Shown here piece after piece: positions 8,401 through 15,114 of a DNA stretch of 21,300 nt (positions are counted from its first letter, which is position 1; each line of letters opens with the position of its first letter). The stretch spans positions 9,325 through 30,624 of the forward strand of contig DAFD01000094.1 of assembly GCA_002497895.1 (NCBI GenBank), given 5' to 3'. The notes beneath the pieces are model-generated. The model saw nothing but the letters and a program-made list of their open reading frames with translations. It searched no databases and was not told the origin of the DNA. The position numbers and the translations under genes are program-made. Origin of the DNA: Euryarchaeota archaeon UBA175. GTDB taxonomy: Archaea > Thermoplasmatota > Poseidoniia > Poseidoniales > Thalassarchaeaceae.

Positions 8401-10094
8401 TGTTTAACGAGATTCCGGTGGCAGAATTCGATGTGCTGAGAGCCGGTGAGACCTCTGCCCATGTGGTTTATCTCGACGGAACGATGGTCAGTGACCCTGA
8501 GGGCGATGAGGTCAGATTCGAGTTTTGGAGTGACCTTGACGGGCTACTAGCCGAAGGCACGACGCCGGACTTTACCATCGAATGGCAAGGCTGGCTCACA
8601 AAGGGATTCCACACCATCACGATGTACACCAGCGATGACCGTTCGGCTCACAGTAATACCTGGAATTCCGCTTCCACTCAAGTCAGAGTCAACAACTCAG
8701 CGCCTGCCGCTGTCATAGCCCAACCGGCTGACCAAATACTCACAGATTCAGGTGAAATCATTCGCTTCGATTCAACTGGATCGGGTGATTGGGACCTTGC
8801 CTGTGGCGACTTGCCTGACAATGGCTCCGGCTTCGTCTGTAGTCCAACAGCGGCATCGAGCAACGACCTCGTCAGTGTCGTTTGGACATCTGACAGATTG
8901 CTCGAGCCGATCGGTAGCGGTTGGGTCCTTGATGCTCGGCTGCCGAAAGGATACCACACTGTTACACTCACAGTCGACGATGGATCGGGTAATGCTGACA
9001 GCACATCCATCGTCGTCAGAGTCGAGGAATCAGCGCCAATCCTCGTCCTCGACTCACCGATACCAGACGCCGAAGTCTACTCGAATGGACCTGTTCTCTT
9101 CGACTTCCGTCGGTCCTTCGACCCCGATGGCGATGATTTCACCGTCACCGTCACATCAAATCTGCTTCTCGAACCAATCCTCGAAGACAAGACCACCGAG
9201 TATTGGTACAACGATTACTTACCTGCTGGCGAGCACGAATTAACCTTCGAACTCAGAGACTCAACCAACCGAGTAAGAACTCACACTCAGACCCTTATCG
9301 TGATGGAGACTGGACCAGTCGCAGTAATCGATGGATTGCTCGATGGACAATACATATCTCCTGGAACGGAACTCACACTCGATGGCACGCAGTCCTACGA
9401 TTATGACGACGACATCGTACTCTACCAATGGACTACCAATGATGGTACGATGCTCGGTGACCGCGACATCATCGAGGTCACCTTCAATCCTGGTCTAATT
9501 CGCATCGACTTACTGGTCAAGGATTCTCGAGGGATCACCTCGACCACCTCAGTCAACCTGACCATTGGATCCTCGTCTCCAAGCCTCTCTAACATGCAAA
9601 TCGACCCCATGGAAATCGATTTGGACGAATCAACCCTAGTCACAATCACAGTGAGGCTGGAAGATCCAGACGGAACCACTCAAGTTGTGCTCGGTGTGAT
9701 GAAAGAGGGTGGCGACGAGCTTCCTCTGACCTTCCAAGACGACGGTATGCGTGGAGACGAAACCGCCGATGATGGAATCTGGACCTACGTTGGTACTTGG
9801 CGTATCGAGGACCCTGGCTGGGTCAAGATCGAGGTCTGGGCAATAGATGGCGAATTCTCTAGCCCTGCCCTCGTTGAAGTTCTAACAGTTGAAGAGCCCC
9901 AATCGACCAATCTCCTGACTTGGTTGATGGGAAGTGGATTACCATACTTCATCGGCGTTTTGGTTATCTTAATCCTCGCTGGTATGGCCTATCAAAAGAA
10001 GCGCAGTGAGGCGATTCAACGTGATCTTGACATGATTGAATCGTGGTCAACCTTCAATCCAAGAGAACTCGATGACGAGTTTGATGAGGACTGA
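5418..10094 (+). CDS. Giant surface protein: signal peptide, parallel beta-helix, PKD-like domains, C-terminal membrane anchor
   Basis: At 1558 residues this is the largest gene here. Residues 17-38 form a signal peptide core (LAFSIITVLLL, then the LPLAANA cleavage region). From about 50 to 750 the protein repeats short strands with Asn/Gly/Asp turns (GITIYG, GINYWG, GIYVRH, GVMIE, GILLWKGG, GVAVRD, GIVARDS), typical of a right-handed parallel beta-helix. From about 790 to 1385 there are about six PKD/Ig-like domains, each starting near a (N)xxPP/AP turn and carrying a D(P)(D/E)(G/N)D core (for example SWDLDDDPLTFTW, SSDPENDPLTCW, SFDPDGDDFTV). Residues about 1389-1490 hold a DDGMRGDETADDGIWT motif as in choice-of-anchor-X modules. 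A membrane helix at about 1507-1527 is followed by a basic then acidic inside tail. It should sit on the outer face, where it may bind glycans, neighbouring cells or particles. Start: ATG 5418, or ATG 5439 (AATAC box about 29 bases before), which gives a neater signal peptide. Confidence 0.85.
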   Translation: MGRADRVMRARLDNNRRLAFSIITVLLLSTTLPLAANAATGKTTTVWSGTVILQDGYTVGAQDVLVVQAGTTIRLGADEDITVDGRITIQGTQTSPVVLESIVGNHDGFVFNQSSQGLGSSIDNLTIIDAEYGITIYGSNPVLSNVRVENADRVAVDLFDSATPRIYDLVIEGGGQDVHGFSNSWRYGIGLSVGAYSAPIVDGLTVNGLISRGINYWGNSGGMVSNVEITNVSGATLAVGAAMWIEDSRPLITDVNIERNDNGIYVRHITSGWITRPTFHRTVIEDSMYRGVMIEQYNHSQFSNLPAHAVFVDLEVRGTGGPNAKTPGLGMAAFEINTSGVIVENALIEDNPVVGFKAYLIGSSTIINGLELDNNGKPLANVPINDKAGLFMRSINWAPVINDLVVTNSSGPGILLWKGGAQGQDWWSSDNGASGVDFREFHPEVTILRSHNNAGHGVAVRDSSNVELAYVVTSGNGLGAATPEEGAGLYFDEANDVMSGGKNVSCFTCISSGDQHGIVARDSIDLQLLSVEVHDPLSGPGLDIDNSGLPRDGEILIDDMRIDLNSSGYAIELKDVNAMIGGLDLSGNNGGVYWSAGDDYTSSLSSSTISGIGGTCFDLVDHTELLVHNLGLACSTGSRPSIESSFVNLTDSGFISGSAHETTFHLEASSHVRWISSGSISEPSFGESDSILDIMWFIEAHAVNQLSRHIPLAEVNISFESWESEESTSLPYRGFETLGPFVGARWIPSQGWSQDNIAYVGCDYDGIHNDTAAVTLDADLVVYCRLDLSNQPPFIIWTTPEDEAEFPSGSSVILDAAASWDLDDDPLTFTWTSGLDGDLHTSCFGTLPAGDNGSYFVTNNPPETADGCLSDGEQEITLEVCDSENHCVSETRTIELFNRPPSLSVSTSPGISSWGIMHLGRTANATISLDGSSDPENDPLTCWIETNYGFSTPTDEGCPMLFDLAFPGAPTQFTLTIHLSDGNNPDVTWSFDVRLFNEIPVAEFDVLRAGETSAHVVYLDGTMVSDPEGDEVRFEFWSDLDGLLAEGTTPDFTIEWQGWLTKGFHTITMYTSDDRSAHSNTWNSASTQVRVNNSAPAAVIAQPADQILTDSGEIIRFDSTGSGDWDLACGDLPDNGSGFVCSPTAASSNDLVSVVWTSDRLLEPIGSGWVLDARLPKGYHTVTLTVDDGSGNADSTSIVVRVEESAPILVLDSPIPDAEVYSNGPVLFDFRRSFDPDGDDFTVTVTSNLLLEPILEDKTTEYWYNDYLPAGEHELTFELRDSTNRVRTHTQTLIVMETGPVAVIDGLLDGQYISPGTELTLDGTQSYDYDDDIVLYQWTTNDGTMLGDRDIIEVTFNPGLIRIDLLVKDSRGITSTTSVNLTIGSSSPSLSNMQIDPMEIDLDESTLVTITVRLEDPDGTTQVVLGVMKEGGDELPLTFQDDGMRGDETADDGIWTYVGTWRIEDPGWVKIEVWAIDGEFSSPALVEVLTVEEPQSTNLLTWLMGSGLPYFIGVLVILILAGMAYQKKRSEAIQRDLDMIESWSTFNPRELDDEFDED

Positions 10095-10119
10095 TTCAAC
10101 GTCTGCTGTCGACGAATGA

Positions 10120-10851
10120 TTACTCAGGACCCCATTGCGTGACCTGACGAGTCAAGCCGAGGCGATGAGTGAAGAGGAAGCGCAAGTTGAGTAGACCATC
10201 GCCCCATGTGTTGATTTCGGCCTCGCCGACGCGAGGCCGGTAAGGAACGCTGACCTCTGCAGTCTTCTTCTTGCCGAGGTAACGTCGAGCACGTATCTTG
10301 AACTCTTGAGAAAGTGGCATGCCATCGTGCTTTGGGCGAACTCGCTCGTCCTCGAAAATCGACTTGCGGAAAACCCACATTCCACTCTGGGAATCGTGTA
10401 CACCATACCAGTAGAGCAGCGTTGCAGTAGTCGAGAGAACCCAGTTACCGAAGCCGTGTAGGCCAGGCATTGCTCCTTCCTCAGCGCGTCGTAGACGGTC
10501 GCAGGTAATCCACTGAAGGTCCTCGTCGATGAGTTTCTTGACTAGCGCAGGAACTTCTTCTCCAGGATAAGTGCAGTCAGCATCCATGGTGATGATGATC
10601 TGGCCGGGGGCCATCGCAAATCCTGTCTTGTAGGCGCGCCCGTAACCCTTGCGTGGCTCCAGATACACAGTCGCTCCCTCTTGCTCGGCCAACTCTCGCG
10701 TACGGTCGCTCGAGTTCCCATCAATGATGAGGAAGTCGAGCTTTTCGCACCAGCCATCGTTCGGGACCGAGCGGATGGTATCGACGATGGCCGCCTCCTC
10801 GTTTCGAGTTGGGATGACCACAGTGACGTGAACAGGTAGCGTTTCTGACAT
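10120..10851 (-). CDS. Family 2 glycosyltransferase, dolichyl-phosphate-mannose-synthase-like
   Basis: This 243-residue GT-A fold glycosyltransferase likely moves a sugar from a nucleotide sugar to a polyprenyl/dolichyl phosphate or a glycan. Motifs: the nucleotide-binding strand VVIPTRNEE at 11-19, DGNSSD at 44-49, the conserved RKGYGRAYKTG at 67-77, the metal-binding DxD in MDADCTYP at 89-96, and an acceptor/catalytic region DSQSGMWVFRK at 153-163. There are no membrane helices, as in the soluble DPM1-type catalytic domain. The archaeal AglJ/DPM1 group is the nearest known relative by motif, and the exact sugar cannot be read from sequence. It converges with the giant surface protein (25 bases between stops) and is divergent from another glycosyltransferase, which suggests a role in surface glycosylation. 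Start ATG 10851 lies directly before the first strand and has no clear Shine-Dalgarno. Confidence 0.9.
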   Translation of the reverse strand: MSETLPVHVTVVIPTRNEEAAIVDTIRSVPNDGWCEKLDFLIIDGNSSDRTRELAEQEGATVYLEPRKGYGRAYKTGFAMAPGQIIITMDADCTYPGEEVPALVKKLIDEDLQWITCDRLRRAEEGAMPGLHGFGNWVLSTTATLLYWYGVHDSQSGMWVFRKSIFEDERVRPKHDGMPLSQEFKIRARRYLGKKKTAEVSVPYRPRVGEAEINTWGDGLLNLRFLFTHRLGLTRQVTQWGPE

Positions 10852-11030
10852 CTGAATCGAATTCGGCGACCTAACGGACCGCTATGAATGATACTGGCGC
10901 TCGGACTCGGGCGGTTCGAGACACTTCGAATGGGAGATTGGCGAGGAAGTGGCACTGCTCAAGACGGATTGTGCGCGACGCGAAGCCCATTCGATTGAAA
11001 TGAGCGTTCGGAGAGCGCGACTCGGTTGGA
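10852..11030. other. 179-base divergent intergenic region between two glycosyltransferase genes
   Basis: This gap must hold the promoters of both flanking genes. I see only weak TATA-like candidates: CATTCATAG on the minus strand about 35-40 bases before the GT2 start, and GATTGAAATG on the plus strand about 30 bases before the GT4 start. A 39-codon Arg-rich open frame (ATG about 10884) is present but has no support. I see no RNA structure or repeat of note. Confidence 0.4.
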
Positions 11031-12221
11031 ATGGGTCTGCACATCGCTATGCTGTCTGCCGAGTACCCTCCTAGGTGGGGGGGAATGGGCTCGACTGTAT
11101 TCCATCTCTCAGCCGCTTTGGTCGAACTGGGTCACCGCATTACCGTCATCACTCGCAAAGGCGGCGGTCAGTCTCCGGTTCAAGCCGGAGTCTCGGTGCG
11201 AGAGGTCAATTGGCTGTATGCACCGATGGCTTTCACCAAATCCTACGGCAAGCATGCTCTTGCCGACCTCAAGACATTGCATTCGACCGATGTGGTCGAT
11301 ATTGTCCACCTTCACTGTCCCATGATATCGTGGACAGCGGCACAGTTCGCTGATTGCCGCGAAAATGTTGCGCCGATTGTCTCCTCCCTCCACGGCTCCT
11401 GGTTGGGCGAGCGAGACGGCTTGAGAACCGCCGCCGCCCAGAAGGAGGCCGCTGTTTGGGCAAATCCGAATGATCTAGCAATTCTTCTCAGCGCTGGTCA
11501 TTACGCCAAGTACGAGAGGGCTGCGCTGGCGGGCTCGGACATCTGTGTCGCCAATTCCGAGGCCACAAAGTCTGACTTTCTCGATCGTTACTCACCCTCA
11601 TCAGATTGGAATTGCGAAGTCATCCATTGGGGTGTCGACACCGAGATGTTCTATCCATCCGACGAAGCACGCGAGACCGAGACACGGCTCCTGCTCGCAG
11701 TCGGGCGACTCGCCGCGCGCAAGGGATACGGCTCTCTGCTGCGCGCCTTCGCCGAAGTAAAGAAGCGGCAGCCGAACACAGAATTACTCATCGTCGGCCG
11801 CGGCGATTTGCGCCGTAGGCTTGAGAAACAGGCGAAAAAACTCGGTATCGCTGAGTCGGTTCGAATAGACTCTGGGATGCCATTCGACGAGCTCGCAGCA
11901 GAATTCCGCCGAGCTGACCTCGTCGTCTATCCCTCTTACTATGAAGGTCAAGGCCTCATCCCACTCGAAGCAATGGCCTCAGGAACTCCTGTCGCAACAG
12001 TGGACCACGGCCCACTTCCAGAAATGGTCGACGAGTCGGTGGGTACCCTCTTCACAATGGCCAACACCGACTCGATGTCAAGCGCTATCCTCGCCCTCCT
12101 CGCTGACCCCGAAGGCCTCGCAGCCCGCGGACGCGCAGGGCGGGAACGTGTGGTCGAGCGATTCACTTACGGCCACAATGCTGAGCGATTCAACACGATT
12201 TATCGTCGACTTTCAGATTAA
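11031..12221 (+). CDS. Family 4 (GT-B) glycosyltransferase
   Basis: This 396-residue retaining GT-B enzyme has the usual family length. The N-terminal acceptor domain opens with HIAMLSAEYPPRWGGMGSTV (residues 4-23), the standard glycine-rich loop of family 4 enzymes, and contains SSLHGSW at about 118-124. The C-terminal donor domain has VGRLAARKGY (224-233), LLIVGRGDLR (252-261), and the EGQGLIPLE stretch (305-313), which is the E-x7-E motif that binds the nucleotide sugar. It is cytoplasmic, with no membrane helix. It likely adds a hexose to a lipid-linked or protein-linked glycan. Start ATG 11031 is close to the first strand, and no good Shine-Dalgarno is visible, so the transcript may be leaderless. 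The stop TAA overlaps the next ATG (TAATG), so it is coupled to the AI-2E permease gene. Confidence 0.9.
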   Translation: MGLHIAMLSAEYPPRWGGMGSTVFHLSAALVELGHRITVITRKGGGQSPVQAGVSVREVNWLYAPMAFTKSYGKHALADLKTLHSTDVVDIVHLHCPMISWTAAQFADCRENVAPIVSSLHGSWLGERDGLRTAAAQKEAAVWANPNDLAILLSAGHYAKYERAALAGSDICVANSEATKSDFLDRYSPSSDWNCEVIHWGVDTEMFYPSDEARETETRLLLAVGRLAARKGYGSLLRAFAEVKKRQPNTELLIVGRGDLRRRLEKQAKKLGIAESVRIDSGMPFDELAAEFRRADLVVYPSYYEGQGLIPLEAMASGTPVATVDHGPLPEMVDESVGTLFTMANTDSMSSAILALLADPEGLAARGRAGRERVVERFTYGHNAERFNTIYRRLSD

Positions 12222-13345
12222 TGAACGGCGAGAAGTTGATGTGGGCTGACCTCACCGTGCCTCTCGTGAGCACTTCTCAGACACGTGGATTTCGCGGAGT
12301 TGAACTTAGCACTTTGAGCAATATCGCGATACTACTTTTGATCAGTATACTGGCCATTATTCACCTGAAAGCGATACTCCAACCACTGGTTGTCGCAATC
12401 CTTCTCTTCTTCCTGATTCGCCCTCCTGCGCAATGGCTGGAGGAAAGGTATGGGCATCCATTGGCTGCCTATGGGACTCTCATGACCGGCGTTGTGATAG
12501 CGATTTTGATCGGCGCCGACATCCTCTATCAGAGCTTACAGGACTTCAGTTCTGAGGCAGACACTCTCTCAAGACAGATGGACGATAAGATATCTTGGTT
12601 CTCGTCATTGACGATTTACGGTTATTCGTTTGATACAAGCGCGCTGACCGAGTTGATTACAGTCGATAGAATCAATGAGATCGCGACTGGATTCGTCGGA
12701 ACTCTTGTTGGCTTCACAGGTAGCGCGGTTACAGTGTTCATCTTCCTGATTTTCATTATCGTTGAGGCCGAGACTCTGCCACGCAGGCTCGAGGCCGCAT
12801 ATCCTGAGGAAATCGCTCGCTTCACTGACATCGTCTCAAATGCTGGAGATGGCATCAACACCTATGTCATCACAAAGGCCACGGTGGCTTTCGGTCAAGC
12901 GATTCTCGTCGCTTTATTACTGTGGTACATGAACATCCCCGGATGGTTCATGTGGGCTTCGATTACCTTCATGCTCGACTTCGTCCCTTACGTCGGCGCG
13001 CCGCTTTCATTCATTCCGCCGGCGATTCTCTCATTCATTCTGCACGACCCTCTGACTGCCCTGCTAATCCTTGGCGCGCTATTCGGTAACCAAGTCGCTT
13101 GGGGGCAATTTGTCGAGCCTCAACTCGCTGGACAACGGCTCGACATGTCTCCAATCGTTTTACTGGTCCTCGTTGCTTTCTGGGGATGGGCGTGGGGAAT
13201 CATGGGAATGATTCTCGGAGTGCCTCTTGCGGTGATCATGAAGTTGGTCTTGGAGAGCGATCCGAGGACGCGCCCAATCGCTATGCTGCTCTCACTGAAC
13301 CCTCGTGTGGATGCGGCTGCGGCTGCACCGGCTGAGAGCGAGTGA
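12221..13345 (+). CDS. AI-2E/PerM family membrane permease
   Basis: This 374-residue polytopic protein of the AI-2E (PF01594, formerly UPF0118) family has about eight membrane helices. Two or three lie near residues 33-105. A soluble stretch follows at about 105-165 (QSLQDFSSEADTLSRQMDD), as is typical of the family, and five or more helices lie at about 165-350. The family signature is clear near the C terminus: GNQVAWGQFVEPQLAGQRLDMSPIVLL (about 290-316), then FWGWAWGIMGMILGVPLAV. Members export small molecules (TqsA for AI-2) or act as Na+/H+ antiporters; the substrate here is unknown. Its start overlaps the stop of the glycosyltransferase by one base. Next to glycosyltransferases, it could serve envelope assembly or simply be co-transcribed. 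An alternative start is ATG 12239. The C terminus ends in an Ala-rich, low-complexity tail. Confidence 0.9.
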   Translation: MNGEKLMWADLTVPLVSTSQTRGFRGVELSTLSNIAILLLISILAIIHLKAILQPLVVAILLFFLIRPPAQWLEERYGHPLAAYGTLMTGVVIAILIGADILYQSLQDFSSEADTLSRQMDDKISWFSSLTIYGYSFDTSALTELITVDRINEIATGFVGTLVGFTGSAVTVFIFLIFIIVEAETLPRRLEAAYPEEIARFTDIVSNAGDGINTYVITKATVAFGQAILVALLLWYMNIPGWFMWASITFMLDFVPYVGAPLSFIPPAILSFILHDPLTALLILGALFGNQVAWGQFVEPQLAGQRLDMSPIVLLVLVAFWGWAWGIMGMILGVPLAVIMKLVLESDPRTRPIAMLLSLNPRVDAAAAAPAESE

Positions 13346-13377
13346 CTCCTCTACCGATGATTTCCACGAGATATCTC

Positions 13378-13986
13378 TCAGGTGTGAATAATCACAGCGA
13401 GAATGCCGTCTGCGCTGATACTGATTGGCTCTCCGAGAGATTCGTTGTGCAAGCCCCTTGTAGAGAATGAGAGTGGTTCATCCTTGAGCTCCCATCGGGC
13501 ACCCTCAATGGTCACGGTATGGCATGATTCAAGGGCGAAGATAGAGAATTCATCCCCTTTGGGGATGAGTAGCTCGAGTGCACCGTCTTCGGGGTGCGCT
13601 CTGATGGTAATTCCGCCTGCGTGGTGCAGGCGGATATCGAGACCCACAGGGGCCTCGGTAAGGGCAGCCCATGTTCCAAGAATATGGTCGGGGCTGCCTC
13701 CATCGATTCCGACTACATCGACCTCGGTGAAGCCCCGCGTCTGCAGAAGGCCGAGGGACTTGGCGAGGTCGCTGGAAGAATCATCTGAGAGATGGGTCGA
13801 TTTGCCATCCCACTCGGAAGGGTCGATCGAATCGAGGTCACCGAGTACCTCGGAGACCTCGTAGCCAGCGGCGACGGCTTTTGCCGCGCCGCCGTCAACC
13901 CCGTAGAGTACAGTGTCTTCTAGCAACGGAGTGACCAATTCTTCGGTAGGAGTTTCTCCGTTGCACCAAAGGACTGCTCTCATCAT
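13378..13986 (-). CDS. Thiamine pyrophosphokinase-like protein
   Basis: This 202-residue protein has the ordered motifs of thiamine pyrophosphokinase, which turns thiamine plus ATP into thiamine pyrophosphate: GVDGGA (29-34), GDLDSI (49-54), DSSSDLAKSL (69-78), GIDGGSPDHILGTW (93-106), and a C-terminal beta domain ending in ARWELKDEPLSFSTRGLHNES, which matches the family's G-x-x-NE thiamine-site strand. Two family positions differ: the Arg of the usual GGRxDH motif is Ser here, and the usual TDLxLAL is SDLAKSL. Archaea more often make TPP with ThiL, so this may be a salvage enzyme or act on a related pterin-like substrate (MptE has a related fold). The start ATG 13986 overlaps the upstream stop (ATGA), so it is translationally coupled to the M29-like gene. 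It is convergent with the permease gene. Confidence 0.8.
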   Translation of the reverse strand: MMRAVLWCNGETPTEELVTPLLEDTVLYGVDGGAAKAVAAGYEVSEVLGDLDSIDPSEWDGKSTHLSDDSSSDLAKSLGLLQTRGFTEVDVVGIDGGSPDHILGTWAALTEAPVGLDIRLHHAGGITIRAHPEDGALELLIPKGDEFSIFALESCHTVTIEGARWELKDEPLSFSTRGLHNESLGEPISISADGILAVIIHT

Positions 13987-15014
13987 CTCGCTCTCCCAGT
14001 CACTTTTCCTTCGACCAAAAGGTCGACATCCTCGAGGGCAACACTAGCCTTCCGGCAAACTCCTCGCACATGCAGAGGCACGTTTACAGTGCCTCCCAGG
14101 GCCTTGTTATTGCCGAATCCAAAGTATGCTCCACCACGGAAGACGATATCCTCGAGCGCATTTCCAATCAATTTGGCTCGAGGGTTCATCCCGAAGCCGA
14201 ATTCCGCCAGATTTCCGACCAAAGCCGCCTTCGACGGCCTCAAGCCGGTGCGAGCCACATCCATCTTGCGATTGATTTCCTCGGCAACCTCGCCGCCGCT
14301 GACATCAGTGACGATTCCTTCGTCGACAAGAATCGAGAGTGGTGTTTCCAATTTTTGCCCCTCCCACGAGCCATCGATGACGATCCGCCCGTTCGCAGTG
14401 CCCTCTTTAGGTAGGACGAAGACTTTGCCAGCGGGAAGATTAGTTATCGCTCCCGGGCGGTTACAAATTCCATTATCTTCGAGGATCCATCGACCTCCGG
14501 TAGTGAATTTCAGATCAGTTCCCGCCTCACTGGTCACATGCACCTCGCGCCTACGTCTCAGTAGCGGATTGAGGCTAGAAATCTCCTTTTGCAGAGCGTT
14601 GTAATCTGCGGTCATACCGCCACTAGCAAATGTCTCAGAATCGATGCCGGGGAGGGATGCGATGCGGACGTTCTCGCGCGAGGCCGTTGCACGAGCCCGG
14701 GTATGTGTTAGCGAATACTTCGTCGCCATCAGAACCACGTCCTGGCGACGCATCAAATCAGCCACTGGATTAGGCGGTTCGGAGCCCTCTCGATGACCTG
14801 GAGGCATCATCATCAGCAAAACTCGTTCAGTCACCTCAGACGCAGCTTCGTAGAGCGCTCTGCCAACTTCAGAAGATTCTGGGTCCGTAATCACCAGAAC
14901 CGCCTCGACCGATCGCACTTGCATGCAGGTCATAACGACAGAGCGAGCTGCGGTGAGCATGGCTTTTTCCAGCTCCTCCTCGCGATCTGCAGTTGTGTCC
15001 TCAGTTTCGCTCAT
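13983..15014 (-). CDS. M29-family (aminopeptidase T-like, COG2309-type) protein, probably altered active site
   Basis: This 343-residue protein resembles the metal aminopeptidases of family M29 (AmpS/AmpT) and related NicX-like enzymes. An N-terminal alpha/beta domain (about 20-140) precedes the C-terminal metal-binding domain: NLPAGKVFVLPKEG (192-205), GNLAEFGFGMNPRAKLIGN (267-285), ALEDIVFRGGAYFGFGNNKALGG (286-308) and PLHVRG (313-318). Compared from memory with the family pattern (NLPAGEVF, GTVHIALG, HxDG), the first Glu is K197, the central His is Y297, and the Asp of HxD is R317. Glu 271 and His 315 remain. If this alignment is right, the protein cannot bind two metals in the usual way and may be a non-peptidase or a binding protein. 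ATG 15014 has an excellent AGGAGGGT site 6 bases upstream. The gene heads a two-gene operon with the TPK-like gene. Confidence 0.8.
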   Translation of the reverse strand: MSETEDTTADREEELEKAMLTAARSVVMTCMQVRSVEAVLVITDPESSEVGRALYEAASEVTERVLLMMMPPGHREGSEPPNPVADLMRRQDVVLMATKYSLTHTRARATASRENVRIASLPGIDSETFASGGMTADYNALQKEISSLNPLLRRRREVHVTSEAGTDLKFTTGGRWILEDNGICNRPGAITNLPAGKVFVLPKEGTANGRIVIDGSWEGQKLETPLSILVDEGIVTDVSGGEVAEEINRKMDVARTGLRPSKAALVGNLAEFGFGMNPRAKLIGNALEDIVFRGGAYFGFGNNKALGGTVNVPLHVRGVCRKASVALEDVDLLVEGKVTGRAR

Positions 15015-15020
15015 CGTAAC

Positions 15021-15028
15021 ACCCTCCT
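15021..15028 (-). promoter_or_regulatory. Strong Shine-Dalgarno site of the M29-like gene
   Basis: On the minus strand AGGAGGGT lies 6 bases before the ATG at 15014. It is a near-perfect match to the archaeal ribosome site and fixes this start. Confidence 0.75.
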
Positions 15029-15088
15029 GAGAGTGCTCCCCTTATTCAAAGCCGCTCCAGATTGTCAAATCATCTCACCACGCGCCTC

Positions 15089-15094
15089 TTATTC
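15089..15094 (+). promoter_or_regulatory. Possible TATA box of the membrane-tethered regulator
   Basis: TTATTC lies about 25 bases before the ATG at 15115 in otherwise GC-rich spacer. With no Shine-Dalgarno before the ATG, this spacing fits a leaderless archaeal transcript. It is a weak match on its own. Confidence 0.35.
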
Positions 15095-15114
15095 GACACC
15101 TCACACGGGTACTC

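Noticed and set aside
8752..9243. 163-codon plus-strand frame inside the giant surface protein
   Set aside because: It is out of frame within PKD-like coding sequence, Ser/Thr-rich, and has no domain.
10884..11003. 39-codon Arg-rich frame in the divergent glycosyltransferase gap
   Set aside because: It has no ribosome site, no family and a composition like non-coding sequence. The region is needed for two promoters.
14089..14604. 171-codon plus-strand frame opposite the M29-like gene
   Set aside because: It is antisense to a gene with clear family motifs and a strong ribosome site. Its Ser/Pro/Arg composition is typical of a shadow frame.
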